Of a stretch of 64,000 nt of DNA, positions 48,859-59,462 are shown piece by piece. This DNA comes from Paenibacillus sp. BIHB 4019 (GTDB lineage: Bacteria > Bacillota > Bacilli > Paenibacillales > Paenibacillaceae). Numbering within the stretch: the stretch's first letter is position 1; every line of letters starts with the position of its first letter. A program made the position numbers and the translations under genes. The notes below the pieces were generated by a model, which saw only the letters and a list, made by a program, of their open reading frames with translations, had not been told where the DNA came from and did no database searches. Where the stretch lies: assembly GCF_002741035.1 (NCBI RefSeq), contig NZ_CP016808.1:1766001-1830000 (forward strand), written 5' to 3'.

Positions 48859-50145
48859 TTAGCGCCCTTCGCGCTCCAAACGGATTTGAATCGCCCGCGC
48901 ATGGGCTTCAAGCCCTTCCTGCCGGGCCAGCGTCATAATTTTGTCGCCATTTGCGAGCAGCGCTTCCTTGCTATAGTAAATCAAGCTTGATTTTTTTAGA
49001 AAATCATCCACGTTGACCGGAGAGGAAAATCTCGCCGTTCCATTCGTCGGGATAATGTGGTTCGGTCCAGCGAAATAATCGCCAACCGGCTCCGAGCTGT
49101 AAGGGCCGAGGAAGATTGCCCCGGCGTTTTCGATCAAGCCGAGCAGCCTCATTGGATCGGCTGTCAGCACCTCCAGATGCTCAGGCGCCAGCTTGTTCAC
49201 GACATCGATGCCCGCTTCCAGCGAGTCGACCATGAGTACGGCGCCGTAGCTGTCGATAGAAGCCCGCGCGATTGCTTGGCGCGGCAGCGTAGCGAGCTGG
49301 CGCTCCACTTCAGCGGCTACAGCGCTGGCGAGCTGCTCCGAAGGCGTAACGAGGATGGACGATGCCATCTCGTCATGCTCCGCCTGCGACAGCAGATCAG
49401 CGGCGATATAAGCCGGATCAGCCGATTCGTCGGCAAGCACGACGATTTCGCTAGGACCTGCGATGCTGTCGATATCGACAGCGCCAAATACTTCGCGCTT
49501 CGCCAGGGCGATATAAATATTGCCCGGCCCGCAAATTTTATCAACGGGCGCGATCGTTTCCGTCCCATGGGCGAGTGCGGCAATCGCCTGCGCTCCGCCT
49601 ACGCGGTACATCTCCTTGACCCCTGCTTCAGCAGCAGCAACGAGAATGCCTGGATCAATGCCGTCCCGTCCGCCAGTTGACGGCGGCGTGACCATGACGA
49701 TTTCCGGCACGCCAGCTACCTGGGCCGGAATGACATTCATGAGCACGGACGACGGATACGCCGCCTTGCCTCCGGGCACATAGACGCCGACCCGCTTCAG
49801 CGGGCGCAAAATTTGCCCGAGCAGCGTCCCGTCCGGCTGCAAATCCATCCACGAGTTGCGCTTCTGCTTCTCGTGGAAAGACCTGATGTTGACAGCGGCC
49901 TCGCGGATCGCTGTCAGAAAAGCGGCGTCTACCTGCTCATACGCCGCATCAATTTCCGCCTGCGTCACGCGCAGCTCCGCTGCCGTCAGCTCAGCCCTGT
50001 CCAGCTTTGCCGTGTAACGCAGCAAAGCGGCATCTCCTTCTTTGCGGACATCTGCAATAATCGTCCGCACTACTTCATTTTGCTCCGGCGATCCGTACTC
50101 CACCTCGCGCTTCAAACCGAACTGCTCCGCTCGCATAATTCTCAC
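48859..50145 (-). CDS. hisD: Histidinol dehydrogenase
   Basis: 428 residues with GTG 50145 as start (GGGG 9 bp before); ATG 50136 is an alternative, and the longer frame to 50181 is unlikely. [23 protein letters not shown], the catalytic [17 protein letters not shown] and [11 protein letters not shown], and late [18 protein letters not shown] are diagnostic. It oxidises histidinol to histidine in two NAD steps with zinc. Confidence 0.97.
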   Translation of the reverse strand: MRIMRAEQFGLKREVEYGSPEQNEVVRTIIADVRKEGDAALLRYTAKLDRAELTAAELRVTQAEIDAAYEQVDAAFLTAIREAAVNIRSFHEKQKRNSWMDLQPDGTLLGQILRPLKRVGVYVPGGKAAYPSSVLMNVIPAQVAGVPEIVMVTPPSTGGRDGIDPGILVAAAEAGVKEMYRVGGAQAIAALAHGTETIAPVDKICGPGNIYIALAKREVFGAVDIDSIAGPSEIVVLADESADPAYIAADLLSQAEHDEMASSILVTPSEQLASAVAAEVERQLATLPRQAIARASIDSYGAVLMVDSLEAGIDVVNKLAPEHLEVLTADPMRLLGLIENAGAIFLGPYSSEPVGDYFAGPNHIIPTNGTARFSSPVNVDDFLKKSSLIYYSKEALLANGDKIMTLARQEGLEAHARAIQIRLEREGR

Positions 50146-50335
50146 AATCGCCAACCCCTTTCCTTTCAGGCTCTGTTCCATTTGCTTTATGGCTCTGTTC
50201 TGCTTTTACTGCTCTGTTCTGCTTTGCTTTTACTGCTCTGCTTTGCTTTATGGCTCTGCTCTGTCTTTCTATTATCGCTCTTTCCTGCTTTTAACTCCCT
50301 GCTCCATCTACCTTAATGCAGTCGTTCCCGCAATT
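50146..50335 (-). other. Low-complexity spacer between hisG and hisD
   Basis: On the coding strand degenerate units of about 15-23 bp (AAAGCAGAACAGAGC and variants) repeat roughly seven times. No frame with signals is present. Confidence 0.65.
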
Positions 50336-50980
50336 CTAGAGCTTTGCGCCAAGCGTTTCCTGCAATCTATCGCAGAGGCTTTGAATCGCCTCGTTTTTCA
50401 TCCGGTAGCTGACGCGGTTCGCAATCAAGCGGCTCGTAATGCCGAAGATGGACTCCATCTCGACCAGGCCATTTTCGCGCAGCGTCTGTCCCGTCTCGAC
50501 CATGTCGACAATGCGGTCAGCGAGGCCGATAAGTGGCGCAAGCTCTATTGAGCCGTTCAGCTTGATCACTTCTACCTGCTGCCCCAACTCGCGAAAATAT
50601 TGCGAAGCCACATTCGGATATTTCGTCGCTACCCGCGGATTTATTACCGGCTTCCAATCGGGCAGCCCGATTACCGACATCCGGCACTTGGCGATGCCAA
50701 GATCCAGCAGCTCGTATACATCTTTATTTTCCTCCATCAGCACATCCTTGCCGACGATTCCAATATCTGCGACGCCATATTCCACATAAGTAGGCACGTC
50801 TACAGGCTTTGCCATAATAAACTCCATGCCTGCTTCCGGCAGCTCAATGATCAGCTTGCGCGTATCGTCAAAATCGCTTGGAATCGGCAGTCCCGCTTCG
50901 CGAAACAGCTTCGATGCCTGCTTGTAAATCCGGCCTTTCGGCATAGCTACCTTCAAAATCTCTCTGCCTGCTCCGCTCAC
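50336..50980 (-). CDS. hisG: ATP phosphoribosyltransferase catalytic subunit, short form
   Basis: 214 residues, GTG overlapping the hisZ stop (GTGA). [18 protein letters not shown] and the PRPP loop [21 protein letters not shown] are typical. Short HisG lacks the regulatory domain and needs HisZ, encoded just upstream, for activity and feedback control by histidine. It makes phosphoribosyl-ATP from PRPP and ATP. Confidence 0.97.
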   Translation of the reverse strand: MSGAGREILKVAMPKGRIYKQASKLFREAGLPIPSDFDDTRKLIIELPEAGMEFIMAKPVDVPTYVEYGVADIGIVGKDVLMEENKDVYELLDLGIAKCRMSVIGLPDWKPVINPRVATKYPNVASQYFRELGQQVEVIKLNGSIELAPLIGLADRIVDMVETGQTLRENGLVEMESIFGITSRLIANRVSYRMKNEAIQSLCDRLQETLGAKL

Positions 50981-52209
50981 TTGCTATCCCCTCCAAGCAT
51001 TTCGTCCATACCTTCGGTAAATAGTAGAAACTCCACATATTCCACGCCTTTGAAAATAAACCGTCCCGACGTGTTCTTCGCCAGCTCCGCTGCCTCTTCT
51101 TGCCCGATACGCTCTGTCACAACCGTCGCTCCTTGGCCTCTGAGCTGCTGCGCGATTGCCAGCGCCGCTTTGCGCTCCGTCTCATCGTAGCCAATCAGCA
51201 CGCGCTCAGCTTTCGCTGGTTCATCTTCATTGCCGAGCACTTCGAGTATCCGCGTCGTCTTCAGCGCGAAGCCTGTTGCTGGCGCCGGGCGGCCGAATTG
51301 GGCTAGCAAATTGTCGTATCTTCCGCCGCTCACTACAGGGAATCCAAGATCCGCCGCATAACCTTCAAAGGTCATGCCTGTATAATAGGAGAAATCGCCG
51401 ATCATCGTCAGATCGATCAGCACATGCTCGCTCAGTCCGTAAGCGTCGAGCACGTCCCACATCTCGCATAAATGCTGGATAGATGCCTGTGCCGTCTCAT
51501 CCGCGCTTAATTCAAGCGCCTGCTTGCATACTTCCTGGCCGCCGCGCAGCCTTAAAATCCCTTCCAGCTCGCGCTTTACAGGCTCCTCCAGCGACAGCTG
51601 GCGCAATTGCTCGCGGTAGCCGACATAATCGCGTCCCAGCAGGCACGCTTTAAGCTGCTCCTGCTCTTCCTTGCGTCCAGACAGCGATTCCTCGAACAGC
51701 CCGTTCAGGAAGCCGACATGGCCAATAGCGATCTTGAACCGTTTTACACCGGCTGCCTTCAAGGAGGCTATAGCGAGCGCCACAACCTCTGCATCCGCAT
51801 CAGCCGAAGCATCGCCAACAAGCTCTACGCCCGTCTGGAAAAATTCAGCCTCTCGGCCCGCTTCCTCTTCAATTGCACGATACACATTCGCATGGTACGA
51901 CAATCGCAGCGGGAATGGAGACTCCTTCAATAGCGAGGACACTACACGCGCAATAGGTGCTGTCATATCCGAACGCAGCACGAGCGTAGTTCCACGGTTG
52001 TTGAGCAGCTTGAACAGCTTTTGATCAGAGGTAGAGCTTGCTACCCCTACAGTGTCGTAATATTCCATAGTTGGCGTAATGATTTGCTCATAGCCCCAGC
52101 CCTGCATGCAGGCAAGAGCGGCATGCTCAATTCGGCGAAGCTTTGCAACAGCTTCTGGAAGATAATCTTTAACACCAATCGGTTTCTCAAATACTTTTGG
52201 TTTGGACAT
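50977..52209 (-). CDS. hisZ: ATP phosphoribosyltransferase regulatory subunit
   Basis: 410 residues. It is a histidyl-tRNA synthetase-like protein ([21 protein letters not shown]; motif 2 [15 protein letters not shown]) without the anticodon-binding aminoacylation features. It forms a hetero-octamer with short HisG and senses histidine. It is the first gene of the his operon, with its own promoter 80 bp upstream. Confidence 0.97.
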   Translation of the reverse strand: MSKPKVFEKPIGVKDYLPEAVAKLRRIEHAALACMQGWGYEQIITPTMEYYDTVGVASSTSDQKLFKLLNNRGTTLVLRSDMTAPIARVVSSLLKESPFPLRLSYHANVYRAIEEEAGREAEFFQTGVELVGDASADADAEVVALAIASLKAAGVKRFKIAIGHVGFLNGLFEESLSGRKEEQEQLKACLLGRDYVGYREQLRQLSLEEPVKRELEGILRLRGGQEVCKQALELSADETAQASIQHLCEMWDVLDAYGLSEHVLIDLTMIGDFSYYTGMTFEGYAADLGFPVVSGGRYDNLLAQFGRPAPATGFALKTTRILEVLGNEDEPAKAERVLIGYDETERKAALAIAQQLRGQGATVVTERIGQEEAAELAKNTSGRFIFKGVEYVEFLLFTEGMDEMLGGDSK

Positions 52210-52289
52210 CTATTTTCACCCACAATTTACTTTAGTATGTTAACGCGTTGCCATATTAGCGATCTGCCAAAATAAAGAACCTAGTCGTT

Positions 52290-52318
52290 ATGGTAACATG
52301 AAGCTTCTACTCCGTCAA
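52290..52318 (-). promoter_or_regulatory. his operon promoter
   Basis: TTGACG (52313-52318) and TACCAT (52290-52295) are separated by 17 bp on the minus strand. The following leader is about 75 nt with no T-box or obvious attenuator. Confidence 0.65.
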
Positions 52319-52344
52319 GATTAGAGCTTTCCTTGTCCGGCTCC

Positions 52345-52467
52345 TCAACGATTACGATTCAAAATGAAGCTGCCAAGGTAGAGGAGAAGTGCTGCTAAGA
52401 CGAAAAGCGCTTCTCTCAGCATCTCAACATAAATAAAGCTGATGCTCATTATGGGCACCAGCTTCAT
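52345..52467 (-). CDS. Possible 40-residue membrane peptide
   Basis: From ATG 52467 the frame gives 40 residues ending NRNR, with one membrane segment REALFVLAALLLYLGSFIL. The ribosome site is weak (GGTAATG). It lies between the acyltransferase and the his promoter. Coding status is uncertain. Confidence 0.3.
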   Translation of the reverse strand: MKLVPIMSISFIYVEMLREALFVLAALLLYLGSFILNRNR

Positions 52468-52486
52468 TCGTGCAGCATTACCAGAT

Positions 52487-52990
52487 TTAGCTGTGATCCG
52501 CTGAGCGGTTCCCCTTTCCAATATCCCGAATCGGATTCCCGCCAACGAAAGCATGGGCTGGCACATCCTTGTAAACAACTGAGCCAGCGGCTACAACCGC
52601 ATGATCGCCAATCGTTACGCCCGGTAAAATCGTCGTATTGGCGCCAATCATGACGTTCGCCCCTATTTTCACATCTCCAAGCCGGTATTCGCGAATTAAA
52701 TATTCATGCGTAAGAATCGTCGTGTTGTATCCGATAATCGTATTATCCCCAACCTCAATCCGTTCCGGAAAAAAAACATCCACCATCACCATTAACGCGA
52801 AAGCGGTATGCTGACCGACCTTCATGCCGAGCACACGGCGGTAGATTATATTTTTGACCGGCAAAATCGGACAATAACGGGCCAGCTGAATGAATATGAA
52901 ATTTCGAACCGCCTTAAAGCGGCTGACCGTGCGATAGACCTGCCAGAGCGCATTAGGTCCCTCTACCGGATAACGTTCGACATTACGCAA
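52487..52990 (-). CDS. Hexapeptide-repeat acyltransferase
   Basis: 167 residues from TTG 52990, one base after the ppaX stop and with GGAGCGGAG as its site; the ATG frame starting at 53056 would overlap ppaX. Left-handed beta-helix turns are clear ([53 protein letters not shown]), closing with GGNPIRDIG, as in maltose/galactoside O-acetyltransferase-like proteins. The position after ppaX equals B. subtilis yvoF. The acceptor is unknown. Confidence 0.9.
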   Translation of the reverse strand: MRNVERYPVEGPNALWQVYRTVSRFKAVRNFIFIQLARYCPILPVKNIIYRRVLGMKVGQHTAFALMVMVDVFFPERIEVGDNTIIGYNTTILTHEYLIREYRLGDVKIGANVMIGANTTILPGVTIGDHAVVAAGSVVYKDVPAHAFVGGNPIRDIGKGNRSADHS

Positions 52991-52991
52991 A

Positions 52992-53648
52992 TTATCTCCG
53001 CTCCAATCCTGCGAAAGCGTACAGCTCCCGCATATCATCAATGACATACTGGGCACCAGAATCTCTAAGCAGCTGTGCTCCCTTCATCGACCAGGCCACA
53101 CCAACAGGCAAAGCGCCAGCCGCCTCAGCGGATAAAATATCGACCGAGCTGTCGCCCAGCATCAATGTCGTCGCCGGATCTGCACCAAGCGCAGCAATAG
53201 CCATGCTGACAGGCTCTGGATGCGGCTTCGGATTTGTGACATCATCGATGGTCACGATCGTGTCGATATAGTCGCTCAAGCCGACATATTTCAAGCCTCG
53301 TTCTGTCGTCAGACGCATTTTCGTCGTTACAATCCCAATCTGGATACCTTGTTCATGCAAATTTTTAATGACCTCTACAACATAGTCGAAAGGCTTCACG
53401 TATTCATCATGCAGGCGAAGGTTTACTTCGCGATAAGCCGCTACCAGATGCGTAACATCCTCCAGCCCCGAAAACTGCTGCATTTGCATCGTCAAAGGCT
53501 GTCCCATGCTTGGAATAATATGCTCTCTGGAGAAATCCGCCGGAACGACACCTTTCAGCGCATCCAGAAACGAGCGGATAATCAGTTCATTCGTATCGAT
53601 AATGGTACCATCCAAATCAAACAGCATCGTTTTTATGTTGCCTAGCAC
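52992..53648 (-). CDS. ppaX: Pyrophosphatase PpaX (HAD family)
   Basis: 218 residues. The HAD motif [14 protein letters not shown] starts near residue 10; motif II IGIVTTK; motif III and [10 protein letters not shown] and [10 protein letters not shown]. PpaX hydrolyses pyrophosphate produced when HprK/P dephosphorylates Ser-P-HPr by phosphorolysis. That link explains its place three genes from hprK. It lies 126 bp after lgt. Confidence 0.93.
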   Translation of the reverse strand: MLGNIKTMLFDLDGTIIDTNELIIRSFLDALKGVVPADFSREHIIPSMGQPLTMQMQQFSGLEDVTHLVAAYREVNLRLHDEYVKPFDYVVEVIKNLHEQGIQIGIVTTKMRLTTERGLKYVGLSDYIDTIVTIDDVTNPKPHPEPVSMAIAALGADPATTLMLGDSSVDILSAEAAGALPVGVAWSMKGAQLLRDSGAQYVIDDMRELYAFAGLERR

Positions 53649-53716
53649 ATCTGTCTCCTCCTAAATCCGCTTTAAAACTTCTCTATAAGCCTTACAAAAA
53701 GTCTTACAAAAACATA

Positions 53717-53750
53717 ACGGCTACTGCCTTCAAGAAGGCAATAGCTCGTC
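53717..53750 (-). terminator. Weak terminator-like hairpin between lgt and ppaX
   Basis: Minus strand AGCTATTGCCTT / AAGGCAGTAGCC with a 4-nt loop, followed at a distance by TTTTTG. It may attenuate rather than end the operon. Confidence 0.45.
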
Positions 53751-53773
53751 TTATGTCCATTTAACTTCCGCCG

Positions 53774-54730
53774 TTACGCTTTTGGAACATCATCCGTGGC
53801 AATAGCCGCATGCTCCACCTTCGTGGAGACGATTGGATCGGAATAATGCTCTTTGGCAGCTCCTGTTTTGCGGCGAATAACGATAAACGCAATGGCGCCA
53901 ACAATAAGCAGAAGCGCAAGCAGCTGTGAAATTCTCAGATTGCCGTAAGCCGGGTCCAAGTAACCAGGCTGGAACAAAATCGTCATTGGCGACCAAAGAG
54001 CGTCAACAAGGTTCACGAGCCAATTAGGGCCATGGAAGGCCAGGCTGTCTGTACGCACCATTTCAATGTAGAAGCGGCCGAGGGAATACCAGATGAAATA
54101 GCTCGCCAGCAATTCGCCCGCACGCAGGAAGCGTTGACGGCGCAGTACGCAAAGCAGAAGGATACCTACAAGGCTCCACAGCGATTCGTACAAAAAGGCC
54201 GGGTGATGGAAGACGCCATTCACGTTCATTTGATTCACAATAAAATTAGGCAGGTGAAGCGTATCACGAAGGAAGCTTTCCTCTACCGGACCGCCATATG
54301 CCTCCTGATTCATAAAGTTGCCCCAACGGCCAATCATTTGGCCGGCAAGCAGCCCTGGAACGCACACATCGGCGAGTCTCAAGAAGCTGTAGCCCTTATA
54401 ACGGAAGTAGAAGAACCCGCATAGAAAGGCACCGATCAGCGCGCCATAAATGGCTATGCCGCCTTCCCAAATTTTAAACACGTCGAGCGGGTTCGCTTTA
54501 TAATCTTCCCATTTGAAGGCAACATAATAAATCCGGGCACAAATCACGGCAGAAGGAACGCCAAGCAGCAGCATATCCATAAAGAAATCCGGCTTAATAC
54601 CAAAGCGTTTGCCCTCTTGTATCGCCAGCAGCAAGCCTACCAAGGCAGCTGTGCCGAGAATAATGCCGTACCAACGTACAGTTAGGGGACCCAGTGAAAA
54701 AGCAATCGGGTCAATTAGCGATGTAAGCAT
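53774..54730 (-). CDS. lgt: Prolipoprotein diacylglyceryl transferase
   Basis: 318 residues with seven hydrophobic segments. The Lgt signature is clear in GLLAGQMIGRWGNFMNQEAYG (middle of the protein), preceded by HP-like RWYGIILG and followed by PAFLYESLWSLVGI. It adds diacylglycerol from phosphatidylglycerol to the lipobox cysteine of lipoproteins such as the binding protein at 5449-6780. The C-terminal 30 residues are an extra, polar tail. Confidence 0.97.
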   Translation of the reverse strand: MLTSLIDPIAFSLGPLTVRWYGIILGTAALVGLLLAIQEGKRFGIKPDFFMDMLLLGVPSAVICARIYYVAFKWEDYKANPLDVFKIWEGGIAIYGALIGAFLCGFFYFRYKGYSFLRLADVCVPGLLAGQMIGRWGNFMNQEAYGGPVEESFLRDTLHLPNFIVNQMNVNGVFHHPAFLYESLWSLVGILLLCVLRRQRFLRAGELLASYFIWYSLGRFYIEMVRTDSLAFHGPNWLVNLVDALWSPMTILFQPGYLDPAYGNLRISQLLALLLIVGAIAFIVIRRKTGAAKEHYSDPIVSTKVEHAAIATDDVPKA

Positions 54731-54750
54731 CTTTTATTAGCTCCTTTATA

Positions 54751-55689
54751 TCAATCGTAATCATCCGCATCTTCAGCAATCGTTTCCGTCAGCTTATTAG
54801 TAAACTGCAGCGCAGCATTATAGCCCATCCGCTTCAATCTGAAGTTCATAGCCGCCACCTCAATAATAACTGCAAGGTTGCGTCCCGGCCTTACAGGCAC
54901 AGTTACAAGCGGCACATCGGTATCAATGATCCGCGTCTTCTCTTCATCCAGTCCCAGACGGTCATATTGCTTATCCTGCTGCCAATTCTCAAGCTTGATG
55001 ACTAACGTAATCCGCTTCTGTGTACGAACGGCACCCGCGCCAAACAGCGTCATTACATTAATAATGCCCAAGCCGCGAATCTCCAGCAAATGACGGATCA
55101 ATTCCGGTGCTGTGCCGTGAAGCTGGCTGTCAGACGTCTGTCTAATCTCAACCGCATCATCGGCAACGAGGCGATGCCCGCGCTTTACAAGCTCAAGCGC
55201 AGTTTCGCTCTTGCCAATACCGCTGCCGCCAGTGATGAGCATGCCCACCCCATATACGTCTACCAGAACACCATGAATAGTTGCGGTAGGCGCAAGCTTT
55301 TTCTCCAGAAAATCCGTAATCCGGCTCGTCAAAATCGTAGTTGCCACATGGCTGCCAAGCACAGGAATATTTGTTTTATTCGAATAAGCAATCAGCTCAT
55401 CCGGCGGTTCTAGTCCACGGGTCAAAATAATACAAGGCGTGTCTGAATGGCACAGACGCTCCATACGCAGCCTGCGCTCCTCTGATGTCAGCGTGCTGAG
55501 AAACGTAATTTCCGTTTTCCCTAACAGCTGTACCCGCTCACTCGGAAAATAATCAAAGTATCCGGCCATTTCAAGCCCCGGACGATACAGGTCATCAACC
55601 GTAATCGCACGCTTCAGGCCTTCCTCACCCGATATGATTTCCAACGAAAAATGCTGCACTAATTCTGATACTTTCACTTTCTTAGGCAT
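54751..55689 (-). CDS. hprK: HPr kinase/phosphorylase
   Basis: 312 residues. Walker A GGSGIGKS at residues 154-161, the HprK signature [10 protein letters not shown] and the C-terminal kinase loop are present. It phosphorylates Ser46 of HPr and Crh with ATP or PPi when fructose bisphosphate is high, and reverses this with phosphate. Targets include the crh-like protein at 35064. It lies 20 bp upstream of lgt. Confidence 0.97.
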   Translation of the reverse strand: MPKKVKVSELVQHFSLEIISGEEGLKRAITVDDLYRPGLEMAGYFDYFPSERVQLLGKTEITFLSTLTSEERRLRMERLCHSDTPCIILTRGLEPPDELIAYSNKTNIPVLGSHVATTILTSRITDFLEKKLAPTATIHGVLVDVYGVGMLITGGSGIGKSETALELVKRGHRLVADDAVEIRQTSDSQLHGTAPELIRHLLEIRGLGIINVMTLFGAGAVRTQKRITLVIKLENWQQDKQYDRLGLDEEKTRIIDTDVPLVTVPVRPGRNLAVIIEVAAMNFRLKRMGYNAALQFTNKLTETIAEDADDYD

Positions 55690-55852
55690 AGCATGGCCTC
55701 CTTATATCACAACAGCGTATGTAAGCTAATTACCATTGACTTCATCGTATAGGAAAAAAGCGCCGAAAGCAATGTCTTCCCGCTTTCTGACGCTCAAATT
55801 GACGTTCAATTGCATGATAAGATTCACATATTTATTCCCAGTGGAATAACAA

Positions 55853-55882
55853 AGAGCTGTTGGACGAATCCAACAGCTCTCT
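55853..55882 (-). terminator. Terminator of the MsmX-type ATPase gene
   Basis: Perfect stem AGAGCTGTTGGA / TCCAACAGCTCT with loop TTCG, then TTGTTATT on the minus strand. Confidence 0.85.
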
Positions 55883-55908
55883 TATGAAATCTATAATGGC
55901 TTTAGCAA

Positions 55909-57030
55909 TTAGTTTTCGAAAATGTTAAGCTCGGACTCTGTGTCGAACAGGTGAACTTTGTTCATGTCCAGAGCAAGTTTAACTGTCAGTCCATCACGCA
56001 GAGCGGAACGTCCGTCTACACGTGCGATAACTGTGTCTGTGCCAATACCGTTCAGGTACAGGTACATTTCGTGACCCAGGTTCTCTGCAACTTCGATCGA
56101 AGCGTTAACGATCGTGTTAGGCGAAGCTTCCAGGAATACTGGCTCTTCATGAAGATCTTCTGGACGAATACCCAAGATCACATCTTTGCCGATGTAGCCT
56201 TTGGAACGAAGTGTAGCAGCTTTGCCTTCAGGCACAACTACATCTACGCCAGTCGATTTGAAGCGAACAGTACCGCCTTGATCCGTCAATGCACCTTTAA
56301 TGAAGTTCATGGAAGGAGCACCGATGAAGCCAGCAACGAAAATGTTAACTGGGTGGTTGTAAAGCACTTCTGGAGAAGCTGTTTGTTGAATAAAGCCATC
56401 TTTCATAACAACAATGCGATCACCCATCGTCATAGCTTCGATTTGGTCATGCGTTACATAGATTGTTGTTGTTTCAAGACGTTTAGTCAGCTTGGAAATT
56501 TCAGCACGCATTTGACCACGAAGTTTCGCATCCAAGTTGGAAAGCGGCTCATCCATCAAGAATACTTGCGGCTCACGAACGATCGCACGACCAAGAGCGA
56601 CACGTTGACGTTGACCACCGGAAAGAGCTTTCGGTTTACGGTCAAGCAAATGCTCGATATCTAGAATTTTAGCAGCTTCACGAACGCGTTTGTCGATGTC
56701 TGCTTTTTTGAATTTACGAAGTTTCAAACCAAAAGCCATGTTTTGGTATACGTTCATATGCGGGTAAAGAGCGTAAGATTGGAATACCATTGCGATATCG
56801 CGATCTTTAGGAGCTACGTCATTAACAAGACGCTCGCCAATAAACAATTTACCTTCGGAAATTTCTTCAAGACCTGCAATCATACGAAGAGTTGTCGATT
56901 TACCACAACCGGATGGACCTACAAGCACTAGAAATTCTTTGTCCTTGATATCTAAGTTAACGTCAGTTACCGATGCTTTATCAGAACCCGGGTATTTTTT
57001 GTAAATGCCTTCTAAACGTACGCCTGCCAT
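55909..57030 (-). CDS. msmX: CUT1 sugar ABC transporter ATPase, MsmX/UgpC type
   Basis: 373 residues. Walker [10 protein letters not shown], the signature [16 protein letters not shown], Walker [18 protein letters not shown] and the H-loop VTHDQIEAM lie in the first 240 residues; the rest is the OB-type regulatory domain ([10 protein letters not shown]). It is a single gene with its own terminator and no adjacent permeases, which fits the shared ATPase role of MsmX in Bacillus. It probably energises the importer at 3680-6780. Confidence 0.95.
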   Translation of the reverse strand: MAGVRLEGIYKKYPGSDKASVTDVNLDIKDKEFLVLVGPSGCGKSTTLRMIAGLEEISEGKLFIGERLVNDVAPKDRDIAMVFQSYALYPHMNVYQNMAFGLKLRKFKKADIDKRVREAAKILDIEHLLDRKPKALSGGQRQRVALGRAIVREPQVFLMDEPLSNLDAKLRGQMRAEISKLTKRLETTTIYVTHDQIEAMTMGDRIVVMKDGFIQQTASPEVLYNHPVNIFVAGFIGAPSMNFIKGALTDQGGTVRFKSTGVDVVVPEGKAATLRSKGYIGKDVILGIRPEDLHEEPVFLEASPNTIVNASIEVAENLGHEMYLYLNGIGTDTVIARVDGRSALRDGLTVKLALDMNKVHLFDTESELNIFEN

Positions 57031-57117
57031 GTGAATTTCCCCCTAAAAGAAATTTTCTTATAGGACTATCTTATCCCACATGCAGTCAGATGACTATGCA
57101 CAAACTTTACAAAAAAA

Positions 57118-58263
57118 CTAATGTCTTTTCGTAACTTTGTACAATAGCAATATAATTTTGACTAAGACGGCATCCCGAAACTGTCGTACATCCAGCCCCG
57201 TCTCCTGTTTTAGCTTGTCCAAACGGTACAATAACGTATTGCGGTGGATATAAAGCTTCTTCGCGGTTTCGCTTACATTACAGTCCAGTGAGAAGAAGGT
57301 TTCGAGTGTTGCGAGCATTTCTGCCTCTACGAAAAGCTCCGTACGTTTTAGCGATTGCTCCAAATATCGGGCCCGCTGGCTCTCCGGTATACTATTCAGC
57401 AGGCGCTCCAGTTGCAAATTCCATGGAAAATGAATATTGCTTCCAACATGGAATTTCCGCCCCAAATTAATCGTTTCGCGCAGCGCAGCCGTCGTCTCTA
57501 CGATGCCCTTCGCCGGTCTAATCGGATGGGACACCGCCAGATGGCATTCGCCAATCCACTCGCTGGCAAGCATCTCATGCAGCCCCAGACAGATGGAAGC
57601 CAGATTATCCTCCACCGACTCTTCATCATCGTCATCAAACACCTCTGAATCCGCTTCCTTAAGCAGCGATACCGGACCCCAAATAAGCCATTCCTGCTCC
57701 CGAAGCGGTATTAATAAAATTTCCTCGGCGAGAAAGGAACGAAGCAGCTTCTCCAGCTCCACGTACGCTGCTTGCTTCGTATTTGAATATTCCGTTACTA
57801 ATAAAAAAGGAATCATATCCGCGAACAGCTTGCCACCCGCGGTCAAGTGATCCGGCATCGATTGCCCCGGCTCGCCTGATTCGAACTGCTCCTGAATCCA
57901 CTCGCCGATGCTGCGAGCTGTTTTCTCGCTTTCTGTCAGCTTGCCAGCCGCTTTATCGTGTGCCGGCCTTGTTTCATTCCAGCGCAGCATTAGGCTCAGT
58001 AAATCCAGCGTGCTCTCCTCAAAGCGGCTGCCCTCTATTTCCAAAACCTCTATTTCATGCTCGTCTACTCTGACGGCTACCCACATCTTATCCTCGCGTT
58101 GGACGCGTTGTCCTTCCAAAGCTAAGCTGCGCCCATGCTCCTCCGCCTGCAGGTAGTGATTTTTCTCTGCTATATCATTCCATTCGGACAATTGCATTTT
58201 TACTAGACGAACTGGACAGTCCAAAATGCGCTCCAGCGGTTTCAACCATTCTGTCGTGCTCAT
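57118..58263 (-). CDS. PucR/CdaR-like helix-turn-helix protein
   Basis: 381 residues. The C-terminal 70 residues hold the HTH_30 domain (LDCNVSETAKKLYIHRNTLLYRLDKLKQETGL) typical of PucR and CdaR regulators. Upstream lies a GGDEF-like-fold helper domain without its active motif. The N-terminal 120 residues show no known sensor. CdaR-type proteins respond to small metabolites or sugar acids; it could serve the neighbouring ATPase gene 87 bp downstream, but the target is unknown. Confidence 0.85.
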   Translation of the reverse strand: MSTTEWLKPLERILDCPVRLVKMQLSEWNDIAEKNHYLQAEEHGRSLALEGQRVQREDKMWVAVRVDEHEIEVLEIEGSRFEESTLDLLSLMLRWNETRPAHDKAAGKLTESEKTARSIGEWIQEQFESGEPGQSMPDHLTAGGKLFADMIPFLLVTEYSNTKQAAYVELEKLLRSFLAEEILLIPLREQEWLIWGPVSLLKEADSEVFDDDDEESVEDNLASICLGLHEMLASEWIGECHLAVSHPIRPAKGIVETTAALRETINLGRKFHVGSNIHFPWNLQLERLLNSIPESQRARYLEQSLKRTELFVEAEMLATLETFFSLDCNVSETAKKLYIHRNTLLYRLDKLKQETGLDVRQFRDAVLVKIILLLYKVTKRH

Positions 58264-58338
58264 TTTCTGCTATCTCCTATCGCAAGCCTCACGAATGAAC
58301 GCTTTTTCTCGTCATTGTAACATATTGGAGGAGGGAAT

Positions 58339-59286
58339 TCAGCCCATGACCAGCAAAAGGATGATCGACAGCATAGAGAACAAAGCCGCAATTAAATATA
58401 GAAAAGATACGGTTTGCACCTGGTTTAATCCCCATTTCATCAGGGCATGATGCGTATGCAGTTTGTCCGCATGGTGAAGTCCTTTGCCGCGAGCGAGCCG
58501 CCGCAGCATGACAATGGAAGTATCCATAATAGGCAAACCCAGCGCCAGTAACGGAACAAGCACGGTAATGAAGGTTGCCTTCTTGAAAGCCCCGTCTACT
58601 GCTACAACAGCAAGCGTATAGCCAAGAAATGTGGCTCCCGCATCTCCCATAAAAATCCTTGCCGGATAAAAATTAAACAGCAGAAAGCCTAGGCATGCCC
58701 CGCCTACAATCGCCGCTAAAATCGCCGTCTCAGCTTGTCCTTTGACCAGCGCAGTAATAAACAGCGTTATTGCCGATAACACGCATACGCCAGATGCCAG
58801 CCCATCAACCCCATCCATGAAATTAATCATGTTGATAAGAGCGAATATCCAGATCGACGTCCCAAGCCAAGCTACCCAATGCGGGAGAAAAAAGAACATC
58901 CCCGAAGCAGGGTTTGTCACCCCTGCGATTTGAATATGGAACCACAGCGGCAGCGTAGACACCACACCATAAACAAGTACTCTGGGCCAGACAGGAAAAT
59001 CCCTTCCCTCCGCTTTTGCTTTATCATCTAATAAACCGATGGTAACAAGCACCGCGCCCCCTGCCGCAATCGTCCAGCTTAATGACGTCATCCCCTGAAA
59101 TGCAATAATCGTAACCGTACACGCCACATAAATCGCTATGCCACCGAGCAAGGGAATCGGCTGCCGATGAATTTTTCGCGCATTCGGCCGATCCATAATA
59201 CCATATTGCAAGGCGAGCCTTCTTACAATCGGAACCATTACACTTACAATCGCCAAACTTATAAAAGCCGCCAACCCATAGAACAT
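58339..59286 (-). CDS. tagO: Undecaprenyl-phosphate GlcNAc-1-phosphate transferase, TagO/WecA type
   Basis: 315 residues from ATG 59286 (GGGG about 10 bp before). Ten or eleven membrane segments are visible. Motifs of the MraY/WecA superfamily occur in order: LLDDK, NMINFMDGVDGLASG, FNFYPARIFMGDAGATFLG, and the cytoplasmic His loop HHADKLHTHHAL. It starts synthesis of teichoic acids or other wall glycopolymers, including the polymer that SLH proteins bind. It ends 75 bp before the regulator start. Confidence 0.92.
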   Translation of the reverse strand: MFYGLAAFISLAIVSVMVPIVRRLALQYGIMDRPNARKIHRQPIPLLGGIAIYVACTVTIIAFQGMTSLSWTIAAGGAVLVTIGLLDDKAKAEGRDFPVWPRVLVYGVVSTLPLWFHIQIAGVTNPASGMFFFLPHWVAWLGTSIWIFALINMINFMDGVDGLASGVCVLSAITLFITALVKGQAETAILAAIVGGACLGFLLFNFYPARIFMGDAGATFLGYTLAVVAVDGAFKKATFITVLVPLLALGLPIMDTSIVMLRRLARGKGLHHADKLHTHHALMKWGLNQVQTVSFLYLIAALFSMLSIILLLVMG

Positions 59287-59462
59287 CTTAGACGGACCCC
59301 TTTGCATCGCTAATCAGCTTGTTTCCGCCTATTGTTCCCTAATGAGCAAAAAATCATGAACCGTTTTCGTAAATGTCATTGACGCCGAAAAGATTGCAAT
59401 GTTAAGATTAAACAAAGTTATCTTATCGGAATAAATATATATACAACAGAGGAGCGATTTTC

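Noticed and set aside
52210..52289. T-box or histidine attenuator in the his leader
   Set aside because: The leader is short, has no T-box consensus, no His-codon run and no terminator hairpin.
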